This document shows positions 9,719-19,410 of a stretch of 64,000 nt of DNA, piece after piece (position 1 is the first letter of the stretch; each line of letters starts with the position of its first letter). The notes beneath the pieces were generated by a model that made no database searches, was not told the DNA's origin, and saw only the letters and a program-made list of their open reading frames with translations. Location: contig NZ_SNZJ01000015.1 in the NCBI RefSeq assembly GCF_004363555.1, positions 41,990 to 105,989 on the forward strand, in the 5' to 3' direction. The position numbers and the translations under genes are program-made. Source of the DNA: Halomonas ventosae. GTDB taxonomy: Bacteria > Pseudomonadota > Gammaproteobacteria > Pseudomonadales > Halomonadaceae.

Positions 9719-10348
9719 ATGATCACCCTGTACAGCTTTCCCGCCTCCCGCTCGCTGCGGGTCGCCTGGACCCTGGAGGAGCTGGGGCTCGACTACGCCT
9801 GCCAGCACGTAAACCTGGCGGCCGGCGTGGGCCGGGAAGGCGCCCATCTCGCCCGCCATCCCGATGGCAAGGTGCCGGTGCTGGTGGATGGCGACCTGAC
9901 GCTGTTCGAGTCGGCGGCGATCTGCCGCTACCTGGCGGAGCGCTATGGCGAGCCGGGTGGCCTGCTGCCGGCCTCCCTCGAGGATCGCGCCCGGGTCGAC
10001 CAGTGGCTGTTCTTCACCACGGGCGAGCTGGAGCAGGCGCTCTGGACCCAGGCCAAGCACAAGTTCGCCCTGCCCCGGGAGCGGCGGGTGCCGGCGGTGC
10101 TCCCCACCGCGGCCTGGGAGTTCCAGCAGGCGCTGGAGGCGCTGGGGCGGCGCTTCGAGGGCGAGGGCTGGCTGGTGGGCGACCACTTCACTCTGGCGGA
10201 TCTGCTGCTGGGGCATACCCTGAGCTGGGCGGTGCAGTTCAAGACCCGCCTGCCGGTGGCGCTGGAGGCCTACCGTCAGCGCTGCGCTTCCCGCCCGGCC
10301 CTGGCCAGGGCGGTGGCTCGCGAGCGTGCCGCGGCCGAGCCGGCGTGA
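9719..10348 (+). CDS. Glutathione S-transferase family protein
   Basis: A 209-residue cytosolic GST-type protein. The N-terminal thioredoxin-like domain begins MITLYSFPASRSLRVAWTLEEL, with the family's cis-Pro region GKVPVLVDGDLTLFESAAI binding the glutathione backbone. An all-helical C-terminal domain carries the N-capping motif LVGDHFTLADLLLG. The start at 9719 has GGAG ten bases upstream; the open frame before it is not protein-like. The substrate is unknown. It converges on the hemolysin III-family gene with only 7 bases between stops. Confidence 0.88.
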   Translation: MITLYSFPASRSLRVAWTLEELGLDYACQHVNLAAGVGREGAHLARHPDGKVPVLVDGDLTLFESAAICRYLAERYGEPGGLLPASLEDRARVDQWLFFTTGELEQALWTQAKHKFALPRERRVPAVLPTAAWEFQQALEALGRRFEGEGWLVGDHFTLADLLLGHTLSWAVQFKTRLPVALEAYRQRCASRPALARAVARERAAAEPA

Positions 10349-10355
10349 GGCGCCC

Positions 10356-11027
10356 TCAGGCCGTGAAGGGCAGCACCGCGGTGTAGACCGCGAAGTAGTG
10401 GCAGGCGCTGCCGCCCATGACGAACAGGTGCCAGATCGCGTGATTGAAGGGGATGGCGCTGATGGCATAGAAGGCCACGCCCAGGGTGTAGGTGACGCCA
10501 CCGGCGACCAGCAGGGCGAGGCCGGTATCGGAGAGGCGGGCCGCCAGCTCGTCGCCGGCGACGACGATCAGCCAGCCCATCACCAGGTAGATGGTGACCC
10601 GCAGCGCGGCGAAGCGGTGGGGCCAGGCCAGCTTGCAGGCGATGCCGGCCAGGGCCAGGGACCAGACGGTGGCGAACAGCGTCCAGCCCGTGGGGCCGCG
10701 CAGGTTGACCAGCAGGAAGGGCGTGTAGGTGCCGGCGATCAGCAGGTAGATCGCGCAGTGGTCGAGCGACTGGAACAGGCCCTTCAGGCGCGGGTGGCGG
10801 ACCCCATGGTAGAGGGTGGAGGCGGTGTAGAGCAGCACCAGGCTGACGCCGTAGAAGCCGATGCCGACGAGCTTCCAGGGGTCGACCCGGGTGGCCAGGC
10901 TGGCCAGCACCAGCAGCACCACCACTCCGGCAAGGCTGAGCGCCGCGCCGATGCCATGGCTGATGCTGTGCAGCAGTTCCTCGAGGCCACTGAAGGGCGT
11001 CTCGTCGTCGCGGGCGGGGTGGGTCAT
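10356..11027 (-). CDS. Hemolysin III / TrhA-family membrane protein
   Basis: A 223-residue seven-helix membrane protein of the hemolysin III (PAQR-related, YqfA/TrhA) family. Conserved histidines and acids are seen in STLYHG, DHCAIYLLIAGTYTPF and the C-terminal HAIWHLFV, which form a metal site in the superfamily. Despite the name, bacterial members are thought to affect membrane lipid homeostasis rather than act as toxins. Strand and spacing (48 bases) put it just downstream of ribA, possibly cotranscribed. Confidence 0.87.
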   Translation of the reverse strand: MTHPARDDETPFSGLEELLHSISHGIGAALSLAGVVVLLVLASLATRVDPWKLVGIGFYGVSLVLLYTASTLYHGVRHPRLKGLFQSLDHCAIYLLIAGTYTPFLLVNLRGPTGWTLFATVWSLALAGIACKLAWPHRFAALRVTIYLVMGWLIVVAGDELAARLSDTGLALLVAGGVTYTLGVAFYAISAIPFNHAIWHLFVMGGSACHYFAVYTAVLPFTA

Positions 11028-11075
11028 CGGGGAGCCTCCTGCCGAGGAGCCAGCCCGATGCCGGGACCCGGTGGC

Positions 11076-11711
11076 TCAGGGCTTGCGTTCGATATCCACG
11101 TCGCTGGCCTGGGTGAAGTCGCCCAGCGCCATCATGTGGCCCAGCTTGCCGGCCTTGGTGGTGAGGTATTGCTCGTTGTGAGGGTTTAGACCGGTGGTCA
11201 GCGGGACGCGTTCCACGACCACCACGCCGGCCTGGGTCAGGGCGTCGACCTTGCGGGGGTTGTTGGTCATCAGGCGCAGCGCCTTGATCCCCAGGTGATC
11301 GAGCATCGGCACGCAGAGGTCGTAGCGGCGCAGGTCGGCGGCGAAGCCCAGCTGTTCGTTGGCTTCCACGGTGTCGGCGCCGGCATCCTGGAGGTGATAG
11401 GCGCGGATCTTGTTGAGCAGGCCGATGCCGCGGCCTTCCTGCCGCAGGTAGAGCAGCACGCCCCGCCCCTCCTCGGCGATGCGCTTGAGCGCCTCCTGCA
11501 GCTGGAAGCCGCAATCGCAGCGCATGGAGAAGAGTGCATCGCCGGTCAGGCACTCGGAGTGGACCCGTCCCAGCACCGGTTCGCCATCGGCCACGTCGCC
11601 CAGTGTCAGGGCGATATGGTCCTTGCCGGTGGCATCGTCCTCGAAGCCATGCATGGTGAAGGTGGCCCAGGGGGTGGGCAGCCGGGAGGCGGCGATGAAT
11701 CGAATCGTCAC
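11076..11711 (-). CDS. ribA: GTP cyclohydrolase II
   Basis: A 211-residue stand-alone GTP cyclohydrolase II, which opens GTP to the pyrimidine precursor of riboflavin with release of formate and pyrophosphate. The zinc ligands C54, C65 and C67 ([17 protein letters not shown]) fall at the same positions as in E. coli RibA, followed by the catalytic RQEGRGIGL segment. It is not fused to RibB. It diverges from hemE across a 154-base gap. Confidence 0.95.
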   Translation of the reverse strand: MTIRFIAASRLPTPWATFTMHGFEDDATGKDHIALTLGDVADGEPVLGRVHSECLTGDALFSMRCDCGFQLQEALKRIAEEGRGVLLYLRQEGRGIGLLNKIRAYHLQDAGADTVEANEQLGFAADLRRYDLCVPMLDHLGIKALRLMTNNPRKVDALTQAGVVVVERVPLTTGLNPHNEQYLTTKAGKLGHMMALGDFTQASDVDIERKP

Positions 11712-11865
11712 GATGTACCTCGGTGGAAGACCACGGCGTTGCCGACGGGTGGAGGGCCATTCTATCAGGAAGGCCGGGCCGGCTCACCGTTGTGTCACGG
11801 GGCTCATCCCCGGGCCGTTCGATGGGGTACAATGATGCCCACATTTTCCGTGGACGAGCGCCCGC

Positions 11866-12942
11866 ATGGAACTCAAGAACGACCGCTTTCTGCGCGCCCT
11901 GGCGCGTCAACCCGTCGACCGTACCCCGGTATGGATGATGCGCCAGGCCGGCCGCTACCTGCCGGAGTATCGTGAGGTGCGTGGCCATGCCGGCAGCTTC
12001 ATGGACCTGTGCCGCAACCAGGAGCTGGCCTGCGAGGTCACCCTGCAGCCGTTGGAACGCTACCCCCTGGATGCGGCCATCCTCTTCTCGGACATCCTGA
12101 CCATCCCCGATGCCATGGGGCTGGGGCTCTACTTCGAGACCGGCGAGGGGCCGAAATTCCGCAAGCCGGTGCGCACCGCGGCCGAGGTGGAGGCCCTGCA
12201 GGCGCCGGACGCCGAGCGCGACCTGGACTACGTGATGCGCGCAGTCTCCACCATCCGCCGCGAGCTGAACGGCCGGGTGCCGCTGATCGGTTTCTCCGGC
12301 AGCCCCTGGACGCTGGCCACCTACATGGTGGAGGGGGCTTCCAGCAAGGACTTCCGCCACGTCAAGACGATGCTCTATGACGCACCGGACACCATGCATC
12401 GGCTGCTCGATACCCTGGCCCATGCGGTCACCGACTACCTCAACGCCCAGATCCGCGCCGGCGCCCAGGCGGTACAGATCTTCGATACCTGGGGCGGCGC
12501 GCTCTCCACGCCGGCCTACCTGGAGTTCTCGCTGCGCTACATGGAGCAGATCGTCGCCGGCCTGATCCGTGAGCACGAGGGGCGCCGGGTGCCGGTGATC
12601 CTGTTCACCAAGAATGGCGGCCAGTGGCTCGAGGACATCGCGGCGGCCGGCTCCGATGCCGTTGGCCTGGACTGGACCACCGAGCTCTCCGTTGCCCGGG
12701 CGCGGGTCGGCCATCGCGTCGCCCTGCAGGGCAACCTCGACCCCCACGTGCTGTTTGCCCGCCCCTCGGCAATCCGTGCCGAGGTGGCGCGTACCCTCGA
12801 CAGCTTCGGTCACGGGCCCGGCCATGTCTTCAACCTGGGGCACGGCATCAACCAGTTCACCGACCCCGACCATGTCACGGCCTTCATGGAGGCCCTCCAC
12901 GACCTCAGCCCCGCCTACCACCGCAACATCGCCCATGGCTGA
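11866..12942 (+). CDS. hemE: Uroporphyrinogen decarboxylase
   Basis: A 358-residue cytosolic enzyme that removes the four acetate carboxyls of uroporphyrinogen III to give coproporphyrinogen III in haem synthesis. The N-terminal signature [16 protein letters not shown] (from about 21) holds the substrate-binding arginines, the catalytic aspartate is in ILFSDIL, and the second family signature is [20 protein letters not shown] -10-like box lies about 35 bases upstream. Its end overlaps the next gene by 8 bases. Confidence 0.97.
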   Translation: MELKNDRFLRALARQPVDRTPVWMMRQAGRYLPEYREVRGHAGSFMDLCRNQELACEVTLQPLERYPLDAAILFSDILTIPDAMGLGLYFETGEGPKFRKPVRTAAEVEALQAPDAERDLDYVMRAVSTIRRELNGRVPLIGFSGSPWTLATYMVEGASSKDFRHVKTMLYDAPDTMHRLLDTLAHAVTDYLNAQIRAGAQAVQIFDTWGGALSTPAYLEFSLRYMEQIVAGLIREHEGRRVPVILFTKNGGQWLEDIAAAGSDAVGLDWTTELSVARARVGHRVALQGNLDPHVLFARPSAIRAEVARTLDSFGHGPGHVFNLGHGINQFTDPDHVTAFMEALHDLSPAYHRNIAHG

Positions 12943-13342
12943 CTGGCTCTACCGGGTGGCGGCCGGAGAGGACCGGCAGTGGCGCCGCCGCTGGGCGGTG
13001 CTGGCCGGCCTGGCCGCCCTGGTGATCGCCTGGGGCAGCCTGACGCCCGGCAGCGAGCTGCCCGAGACGCTGCCCTGGGACAAGGCCAGTCACTTCATCG
13101 GCTATGCCGGCCTGGCGGGCCTGCTCGGGCTCGCCGGGGTCCGCCTGTCGCTGGCCTTCCTGGCCGCGTTGCTGCTGGGCATCGTCATCGAGGTTGCCCA
13201 GCTCCCCGTGCCCGGCCGCCTCGGTGGCGACTGGGCCGATATCCTGGCCAACGGCCTGGGTGCCGCCTCGGCGGCACTGGGGCTGCATGGTTTCCGTCGG
13301 GTCTGCCTGGGGCGTCTGCCACGCCGCGTGTCGCGCTCCTAG
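12935..13342 (+). CDS. VanZ-like membrane protein
   Basis: A 135-residue protein with three to four hydrophobic segments and the VanZ-family features [18 protein letters not shown], followed by [25 protein letters not shown]. Small stand-alone VanZ-like proteins are common in gammaproteobacteria and have no firmly known role. The start (ATG at 12935) lies inside the end of hemE, so translation is probably coupled. The last 4 bases overlap the end of the opposite-strand gene. Confidence 0.8.
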   Translation: MADWLYRVAAGEDRQWRRRWAVLAGLAALVIAWGSLTPGSELPETLPWDKASHFIGYAGLAGLLGLAGVRLSLAFLAALLLGIVIEVAQLPVPGRLGGDWADILANGLGAASAALGLHGFRRVCLGRLPRRVSRS

Positions 13343-13842
13343 GGGCGCGGCTCGGCGCTGGCGTCGGGCTCTGCCTGGCCGCCGGTCGCAAGGTCCAGGG
13401 TCGGTTCGCTGGCGCTGCGCTCAGGGCGGTGGCGCTCGGCGGGGCGCAGCACCCGGGCGTTGCCCAGCACGCTCTCTTCCTCGGGCGCGACGCTGCTCGC
13501 CGCGCTGGTCCAGGCGGCCTCGCGGTCATGCACCGCCGGCCGCCGCTCCCAGGAGCGAGTGACCACGGCGCCGGGGGCGAAGCCGGGGCGCTGGGCGGCC
13601 AGGTGGTGGGGCAGCAGCCAGAGCTCGGCGAGCAGGCGCAGCGCCACGGCGGCCAGCAGCCAGCCGCCCCCGGCCAGGGCCAGCGCCGGCCAGGCGGAGG
13701 CCCAGTCGACGGGGGCGAGCCAGGGCGTGCGTGGGGCCAGCCACAGGGCAGCGCCGGCCAGCAGGCCGAGCTGCAGCAGCAGATGGCAGGTCAGCAGGGT
13801 GGTGCGGGCCAGCGGTCGACGGGGAAACAGGAACTGTCGCAT
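13339..13842 (-). CDS. Small unrecognised membrane protein
   Basis: I do not recognise this 167-residue protein firmly. It starts MRQFLFPRRPLARTT, has two predicted membrane helices (about 15-35 and 48-72) joined by a Trp/Pro-rich loop, then RLLAELWLLPHHLA and a long polar Ala/Glu/Arg-rich tail of about 80 residues. The helix-helix-RLLAEL layout recalls DUF4282-type proteins, but this is only a resemblance. The start is well supported by GGGAGGA six bases upstream of the ATG at 13842. It is a single gene converging on the VanZ-like gene. Confidence 0.6.
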   Translation of the reverse strand: MRQFLFPRRPLARTTLLTCHLLLQLGLLAGAALWLAPRTPWLAPVDWASAWPALALAGGGWLLAAVALRLLAELWLLPHHLAAQRPGFAPGAVVTRSWERRPAVHDREAAWTSAASSVAPEEESVLGNARVLRPAERHRPERSASEPTLDLATGGQAEPDASAEPRP

Positions 13843-14058
13843 CGGGGTCCTCCCGGGGGATGCACATCGTGGTGATGAGTCGGGCCGACGTCCATGCCGG
13901 CCAGGGCAGGATGCTACCCCAGATCCCGTCGCCCTGCAGTCTTCGCGTATCGCCATGTTGACCAACGGGGGTGGGCTTGCCAATGTGGAACGAGAGGCGG
14001 AAGTGGGGTGTCCCGTCGGGAGGACTTCCGTCAACTCACCCAGCATCAAGGAGCGGCT

Positions 14059-14487
14059 ATGACAACCTATATCGTGGTGGCTGATGCGGCGCGGGCTCGG
14101 CTGTTCACCCGCAATGGACTCAAGGTCAGCGAGCAGGACAGCCTCGTCCATGCCGAGGGGCGCATGCACGAGGGGGACCTGGTGACGGACCGCGGTGGCG
14201 ACGTCCACGAGTCGACCTCGACGACGGCGCGCAGCGCCGGCGGGGAGAATGTCGCGACCCAGCACCACGAGGAGATCTTCGCCCGCGAGGTCGCCGAGCG
14301 GCTCTATCGCGCCCGCGTCGACAACACCATGGAGAAGCTGATCCTGGTGGCACCGCCGCGCTTCCTCGGCCAGCTGCGGGACAAGGTCGATGGCCCGACC
14401 GCCAAGCTGGTGATCCACACCCTGGCCAAGGATCTCACCAAGGCCTCCCTCGCCGATATCCAGGAGGCGGTCAGCGACCTGCGCTAG
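14059..14487 (+). CDS. Host attachment family protein
   Basis: A 142-residue soluble protein of the family named 'host attachment protein' (PF10116-like). It begins MTTYIVVADAARARLF, has a polar middle rich in His/Asp/Ser, and ends with the eRF1-like core LILVAPPRFLGQLRDKV and VIHTLAKDLTKA. The name comes from plant-associated Agrobacterium work; in other bacteria the role is unknown, and the fold resembles ribosome-associated eRF1/eL30 domains. AAGGAG lies five bases before the ATG. The 216-base gap upstream has no other gene. Confidence 0.82.
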   Translation: MTTYIVVADAARARLFTRNGLKVSEQDSLVHAEGRMHEGDLVTDRGGDVHESTSTTARSAGGENVATQHHEEIFAREVAERLYRARVDNTMEKLILVAPPRFLGQLRDKVDGPTAKLVIHTLAKDLTKASLADIQEAVSDLR

Positions 14488-14508
14488 CCACGCGCTGGTC
14501 CTCTCCCC

Positions 14509-14534
14509 GCGGCCCGGCCCTTTCGCCGGGCCGC
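14509..14534. terminator. Bidirectional hairpin between convergent genes
   Basis: A perfect 10-bp stem GCGGCCCGGC/GCCGGGCCGC with a 6-base loop lies between the stops of the host-attachment gene and finR. No long T-run follows it on either strand. Confidence 0.5.
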
Positions 14535-14540
14535 GCTGCG

Positions 14541-15467
14541 TCAGGGCACCTGGGGCAGATCGATCTGGTCGCTGCGGCGGATGCCCTCGGTCATCTGCCG
14601 GCACAGCTTGAGGAACTCGCGCATGCCGGTGGCCAGGTACTTGTGGCGGTGCCAGATGAAGGTGAACTGGCGGCTCAGGTCCAGCTCCGGGGTGGCGATG
14701 GGCACCAGGCTGCCGCGGCGGAAGGCGTCGCGCAGCGCCAGCTTCGAGACGCAGCCGATGCCGAGCCCCGATTCCACCGCCCGCTTGATGCCCTCGGTAT
14801 GTTCCAGCTCCAGCAGGATGTTGAAGCGCCCGCGGCGGTGACGGGCCGCCTGCTCCAGGGTCAGCCGGGTGCCGGAGCCCTGCTCGCGCATGATCCAGGC
14901 CTCGCGCAGCAGGCGGTCCAGCTCCACCGGGCCGGCCGTGGCGAGCGGGTGGCGGGGCGAGCAGAACACCGCCAGCTCGTCCTCCACCCAGGGCTGGGTG
15001 ATCACGTCCTCCTCCTCGCACTGCCCCTCGATCAGCCCCAGGTCGAGCCCGTGCTGGCGAACGCTGTCGATGATGGTCCGGGTGTTGCGCACCGAGAGGC
15101 GAACCCGGCTGCCCGGATGGCGCTGCATGAAGTCGCTGATCAGCAGGGTCGCCAGGTAGTTGCCGATGGTCAGGGTGGCGCCCACGTCCAGGGTGCCGAT
15201 GCCCTGCTGGCCACGCAGCAGCTCCTCCACTTCCTCGGCCCGGTCGAGCAGGGCCACCGCCTTGGGCAGCAGCTGGAAGCCCAGGGCATTGAGCTTGAGG
15301 CGCTTGCCTATGCGGTCGAGCAGCCGGCAGTCGAACTGCCGCTCCAGCTCGGCCAGCGCGGTACTGGTCGCCGACTGCGAGAGCGCCAGGGCGCGGGCCG
15401 CCCGGGAGACGCTCTCGTGCTGGGCCACGGCGACGAAGACTTCCAGCTGGCGCAGGGTGTAACGCAT
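14541..15467 (-). CDS. finR: LysR-type regulator, FinR-like
   Basis: A 308-residue LysR-family activator: a winged helix-turn-helix at 1-62 (MRYTLRQLEVFVAVAQHESV, then SQSATSTALAELE) and a two-lobed effector domain from about 90. It diverges from a ferredoxin-NADP reductase gene, the arrangement known for Pseudomonas putida FinR, which activates fpr under superoxide stress. The symbol rests on that gene order and general similarity, not on a search. The 157-base shared promoter region should hold its binding sites. Confidence 0.75.
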   Translation of the reverse strand: MRYTLRQLEVFVAVAQHESVSRAARALALSQSATSTALAELERQFDCRLLDRIGKRLKLNALGFQLLPKAVALLDRAEEVEELLRGQQGIGTLDVGATLTIGNYLATLLISDFMQRHPGSRVRLSVRNTRTIIDSVRQHGLDLGLIEGQCEEEDVITQPWVEDELAVFCSPRHPLATAGPVELDRLLREAWIMREQGSGTRLTLEQAARHRRGRFNILLELEHTEGIKRAVESGLGIGCVSKLALRDAFRRGSLVPIATPELDLSRQFTFIWHRHKYLATGMREFLKLCRQMTEGIRRSDQIDLPQVP

Positions 15468-15624
15468 GACGTTCCTCGGCGGGTGTGATACCTAGAGCTG
15501 ATATCCACAGTATAGATAAGTGTTATCCATACAATCCATTTAACAGATATTGCCCCGACTCTTAGAATTGCAATCAAAGATTGGCTGTCCGGTCTATTCT
15601 ATTCTGGAATATCAAGGAGTCGGC
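15468..15624. promoter_or_regulatory. finR-fpr divergent promoter region
   Basis: This AT-richer stretch separates the two divergent genes. It contains the palindrome GATAAGTGTTATC and a TATTCT -10-like box at 15595-15600 for fpr without a good -35, as expected for an activator-dependent promoter. AAGGAG precedes the fpr ATG. Confidence 0.5.
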
Positions 15625-16401
15625 ATGAGCAAGTTTGCGCTTGAGGACGTTCTGAGTGTGCACCACTGGAACGATACCCTGTTCAGTTTCCGGACCACCC
15701 GTGAGCGCAGCCTGCGCTTCAAGAACGGCCAGTTCGTGATGATCGGCCTCGAGGTGAACGGCAAGCCGCTGATGCGGGCCTACTCCATCGCCAGCCCTAA
15801 CTACGAGGACCACCTCGAGTTCTTCAGCATCAAGGTGCCTGACGGCCCCCTGACCTCGAGGCTGCAGCACCTCAAGGTGGGCGACCAGATCATGGTCAGC
15901 CGCAAGCCCACCGGCACCCTGGTCACCGACGACCTGCTGCCGGGGCGCAACCTCTACCTGCTCTCCACCGGCACTGGCCTGGCCCCGTTCATGAGCCTGA
16001 TCCAGGACCCGGAGGTCTACGAGCGTTTCGAGAAGGTGGTGCTGGTGCACGGCGTGCGCAACGTCAGCGAGCTGGCCTACGCCGACTTCATCCAGAAGGA
16101 CCTGCCGGCCCACGAGTACCTCGGCGAGGAGATCAGCGACAAGCTGGTCTACTACCCCACCGTGACCCGCGAGACCTTCCATACCATGGGGCGCCTCACC
16201 GACCATATCCGCAGCGGCAAGCTGGCCGAGGACACCGGCCTGCCGGCCATCGACCCCAAGCAGGATCGCGCCATGATCTGCGGCAGCCCGGCGATGCTCG
16301 ATGACACCAGCCACCTGCTGGACGAGCTCGGGTTCACCATCTCGCCGCGCATGGGCGAGCCCGGCGACTATGTCATCGAGCGGGCCTTCGTCGAGAAATA
16401 G
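15625..16401 (+). CDS. fpr: Ferredoxin/flavodoxin-NADP+ reductase
   Basis: A 258-residue FAD enzyme passing electrons between NADPH and ferredoxin or flavodoxin. The FAD-binding RAYSIASPN lies at 51-59 and the NADP-binding GTGLAPFMS in the middle. The C-terminal CGSPAMLDD and the end ERAFVEK are typical of the bacterial subclass I enzymes with a short aromatic-free tail. The start at 15625 (AAGGAG upstream) gives MSKFALEDV. Divergence from finR suggests induction by superoxide, supplying reducing power for Fe-S cluster repair. Confidence 0.94.
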   Translation: MSKFALEDVLSVHHWNDTLFSFRTTRERSLRFKNGQFVMIGLEVNGKPLMRAYSIASPNYEDHLEFFSIKVPDGPLTSRLQHLKVGDQIMVSRKPTGTLVTDDLLPGRNLYLLSTGTGLAPFMSLIQDPEVYERFEKVVLVHGVRNVSELAYADFIQKDLPAHEYLGEEISDKLVYYPTVTRETFHTMGRLTDHIRSGKLAEDTGLPAIDPKQDRAMICGSPAMLDDTSHLLDELGFTISPRMGEPGDYVIERAFVEK

Positions 16402-16471
16402 GCGCCGAGCTTCAAGCGCCGAGCCGCCAAGCTGTTCGGTGACGGGCAGCAGGTAGCAAGGCAGAAACGCG

Positions 16472-16508
16472 AAACCCCACCAGGCCGACCTCCAGTGGGG
16501 TTTCTTGT
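16472..16508 (+). terminator. Intrinsic terminator of fpr
   Basis: AAACCCCAC and GTGGGGTTT form a 9-bp stem (16473-16481 region with 16495-16503), followed by TTTCTTGTT. Confidence 0.8.
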
Positions 16509-16531
16509 TAATTGTTACCTGGACCTAGACT

Positions 16532-16579
16532 CCGCTTGGCCGCTTGGCCGCTTGGCCGCTTGGCCGCTTGGCCGCTTGG
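16532..16579. repeat. Tandem repeat, CCGCTTGG x 6
   Basis: Six perfect head-to-tail copies of the 8-bp unit CCGCTTGG, followed by a partial copy. It ends three bases from the stop codon of the PII gene on the minus strand, between that gene and the fpr terminator. Copy number of such short perfect repeats may vary by slippage. Confidence 0.95.
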
Positions 16580-16582
16580 CGC

Positions 16583-16978
<396 letters not shown>

Positions 16979-17013
16979 TCATTGTGCCAGAGCATACACC
17001 CGGTGCGGGAGGA

Positions 17014-17040
17014 ATAAAAAAGGCCCCCCGAAGGGGGCCC
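17014..17040 (-). terminator. Intrinsic terminator of glnK-amtB
   Basis: On the minus strand GGGCCCCC-TTCG-GGGGGCC is followed directly by TTTTTTATT, 34 bases past the amtB stop. It should separate amtB from the downstream PII gene. Confidence 0.9.
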
Positions 17041-17073
17041 GGTTGAGCGTGCTCGTGCATTCCGGGGCCAGGC

Positions 17074-18324
17074 TCACTTCTTCGAGGCGCTGAACTCGGG
17101 GTAGGCTTCCAGCCCGCACTCGGTCAGGTCGACGCCTTCGTACTCTTCTTCCTCGGTGACCCGGATGCCCATCACGGCCTTGAGGATCAGCCAGACGACC
17201 AGGCTGGCCACGAACACCCAGACGAAGATGCCGAGGATGCCGATGATCTGGGGGCCAAAGCCGGCCTCGGCGTTGGTGAAGGGGACCGCCAGCACGCCCC
17301 AGATGCCCACCACGCCGTGGGCGGAGATGGCGCCTACCGGGTCATCGAGCTTGAGCTTGTCGAGCACCACGATGGAGGTGACGACCAGCAGGCCACCCAC
17401 GGCACCGATCAGCACGGCCCCCAGGGCGCTGGGCGACAGCGGGTCGGCGGTGATGGCCACCAGGCCGGCGATGGCACCGTTCAGGGCCATGGTCAGGTCG
17501 GCCTTGCGGAACCACAGCTTGGCCAGGACCAGGGCGGCGATCACGCCCCCGGCGGCGGCCGCGTTGGTGTTGACGAACACCTGGGCCACGTTGTTGGCGG
17601 AGGCGACGTCGGACATCTTCAGCTCGGAGCCGCCGTTGAAGCCGAACCAGCCCATCCACAAGATGAAGGTACCCAGGGTGGCCAGCGGCAGGTTGGCGCC
17701 GGGAATGGCGTAGATGCTGCCGTCCTTGCCGTACTTGCCCTTGCGCGGACCGAGCACCAGCACGCCGGCCAGGGCCGCGGCGGCACCAGCGAGGTGCACG
17801 ATGCCGGAACCGGCATAGTCGGAGTAGCCGACCTCGGCCAGCCAGCCGCCACCCCAGGTCCAGTAGCCCGACACCGGGTAGATGAAGCCGGTCATGACCA
17901 CCGCGAAGGCCAGGAAGGCCCACAGCTTCATGCGCTCGGCCACGGCACCCGAGACGATGGACATGGCGGTGGCCACGAACACCACCTGGAAGAAGAAGTC
18001 CGAGCGCATCGAGTAGTAGGGGGCGTCGTCACCGCCGGCCAGTACCGCGTCGACACCGTTCTCGCTGCCGATCAGTGCGCCCAGGCTCGGCAGGACGCCG
18101 CCCGCGCCGCTGGAGTACATCAGGTAGTAGCCCACCAGCAGGTACATGGTGCAGGCGATGGCGAACAGGGCGATGTTCTTGGTCAGGATCTCGGCGGTGT
18201 TCTTGGAGCGCACCAGGCCCGCCTCGAGCATCGAGAAGCCGGCCGCCATCCACATCACCAGGACGCCGCAGATCAGGAAGTAGAAGGTATCGAGCGCGTA
18301 GCTCAGCTCCGGTAATTCGACCAT
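17074..18324 (-). CDS. amtB: Ammonium transporter
   Basis: A 416-residue Amt-family channel that conducts ammonium across the inner membrane. About eleven hydrophobic helices are seen, and the paired pore histidines appear as H177 (GSGIVHLAGA) and H336 (ISAHGVVGIWG). Unlike E. coli AmtB it begins directly with TM1 (MVELPELSYALDTFYFLI), without a cleavable signal peptide. It starts 40 bases after glnK, the usual glnK-amtB pair in which PII plugs the channel when nitrogen is plentiful. Confidence 0.95.
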   Translation of the reverse strand: MVELPELSYALDTFYFLICGVLVMWMAAGFSMLEAGLVRSKNTAEILTKNIALFAIACTMYLLVGYYLMYSSGAGGVLPSLGALIGSENGVDAVLAGGDDAPYYSMRSDFFFQVVFVATAMSIVSGAVAERMKLWAFLAFAVVMTGFIYPVSGYWTWGGGWLAEVGYSDYAGSGIVHLAGAAAALAGVLVLGPRKGKYGKDGSIYAIPGANLPLATLGTFILWMGWFGFNGGSELKMSDVASANNVAQVFVNTNAAAAGGVIAALVLAKLWFRKADLTMALNGAIAGLVAITADPLSPSALGAVLIGAVGGLLVVTSIVVLDKLKLDDPVGAISAHGVVGIWGVLAVPFTNAEAGFGPQIIGILGIFVWVFVASLVVWLILKAVMGIRVTEEEEYEGVDLTECGLEAYPEFSASKK

Positions 18325-18364
18325 GAGGGTCTCTCCACGTCAGGAATGGGAAGTGGGGCGTCGG

Positions 18365-18784
<420 letters not shown>

Positions 18785-18994
18785 TCAGTGAATATGGCTT
18801 TGATATCAGCGTGATGAAGTGGATGTCGGGGCAGGTTTCCGGCAGGGGGAGGCGCGGTGTCGCCGCGGCTGCCCTGTTGTGGTGCGCGGCCGTGGTGCGC
18901 ATGCTCCACAAGGGGGCGGCGGCGAAGAATGCGTCGGACGAGGGCCTTGCGTATCCTGTGGGCAGGCATCCCATCACGATTCAGGAGAGACACC

Positions 18995-19336
18995 ATGGTG
19001 AGCCATGATCGCATCAGCCGCCTGGCCCAGCAGATCGGCGACCGCCTGCAGGGCGCCTCCCAGGCCCCGGAGGAGGTACAGAAGGGCATCCAGCAGGTGG
19101 TGAAGGGCGCCTTCGATCGCCTGGAGTTGGTCTCGCGGGAGGATTTCGACATCCTGATGGACGTCTTGCAGCGCACCCGGGCGCGGGTCGAGGCGCTGGA
19201 GACGCAGGTGGCGGCCCTCGAGGCGGCGCTGGACGACAACGCCTCGCGGGAGGCGACGCCGAGCGAGCCGCCCGCCGCGCTGCCGGAGGCGCCGAGCCCC
19301 GAGGAGGATGCCGGCGCCGGCGAGACCGACCGCTGA
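18995..19336 (+). CDS. ubiK: Ubiquinone biosynthesis accessory factor UbiK
   Basis: A 113-residue YqiC/BMFP-family protein that helps the UbiJ-Ubi enzyme complex make ubiquinone. The amphipathic N-terminal helix (RISRLAQQIGDRLQGA) precedes LVSREDFDILMDVLQRTRARVEALETQVAALE, a heptad coiled coil by which the protein trimerises. An acidic Pro/Ala-rich tail from about 85 makes it slightly longer than E. coli UbiK. AGGAG lies upstream of the ATG at 18995. It diverges from glnK across a 291-base gap. Confidence 0.9.
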   Translation: MVSHDRISRLAQQIGDRLQGASQAPEEVQKGIQQVVKGAFDRLELVSREDFDILMDVLQRTRARVEALETQVAALEAALDDNASREATPSEPPAALPEAPSPEEDAGAGETDR

Positions 19337-19410
19337 CCCCCCGGCCGGTGCCGGGCGCATCCCGTCGGGCTGGGCTAGCCTGAGGGCAGACGGGCTGCGA
19401 GGGATCGCCG

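Noticed and set aside
10276..12936. 886-codon frame on the minus strand over ribA and hemE
   Set aside because: It crosses three well-identified genes in other frames and shows shadow-type Arg/Gly composition.
16532..16579. CRISPR-like array
   Set aside because: Units are 8 bp with no spacers, so this is a simple tandem repeat.
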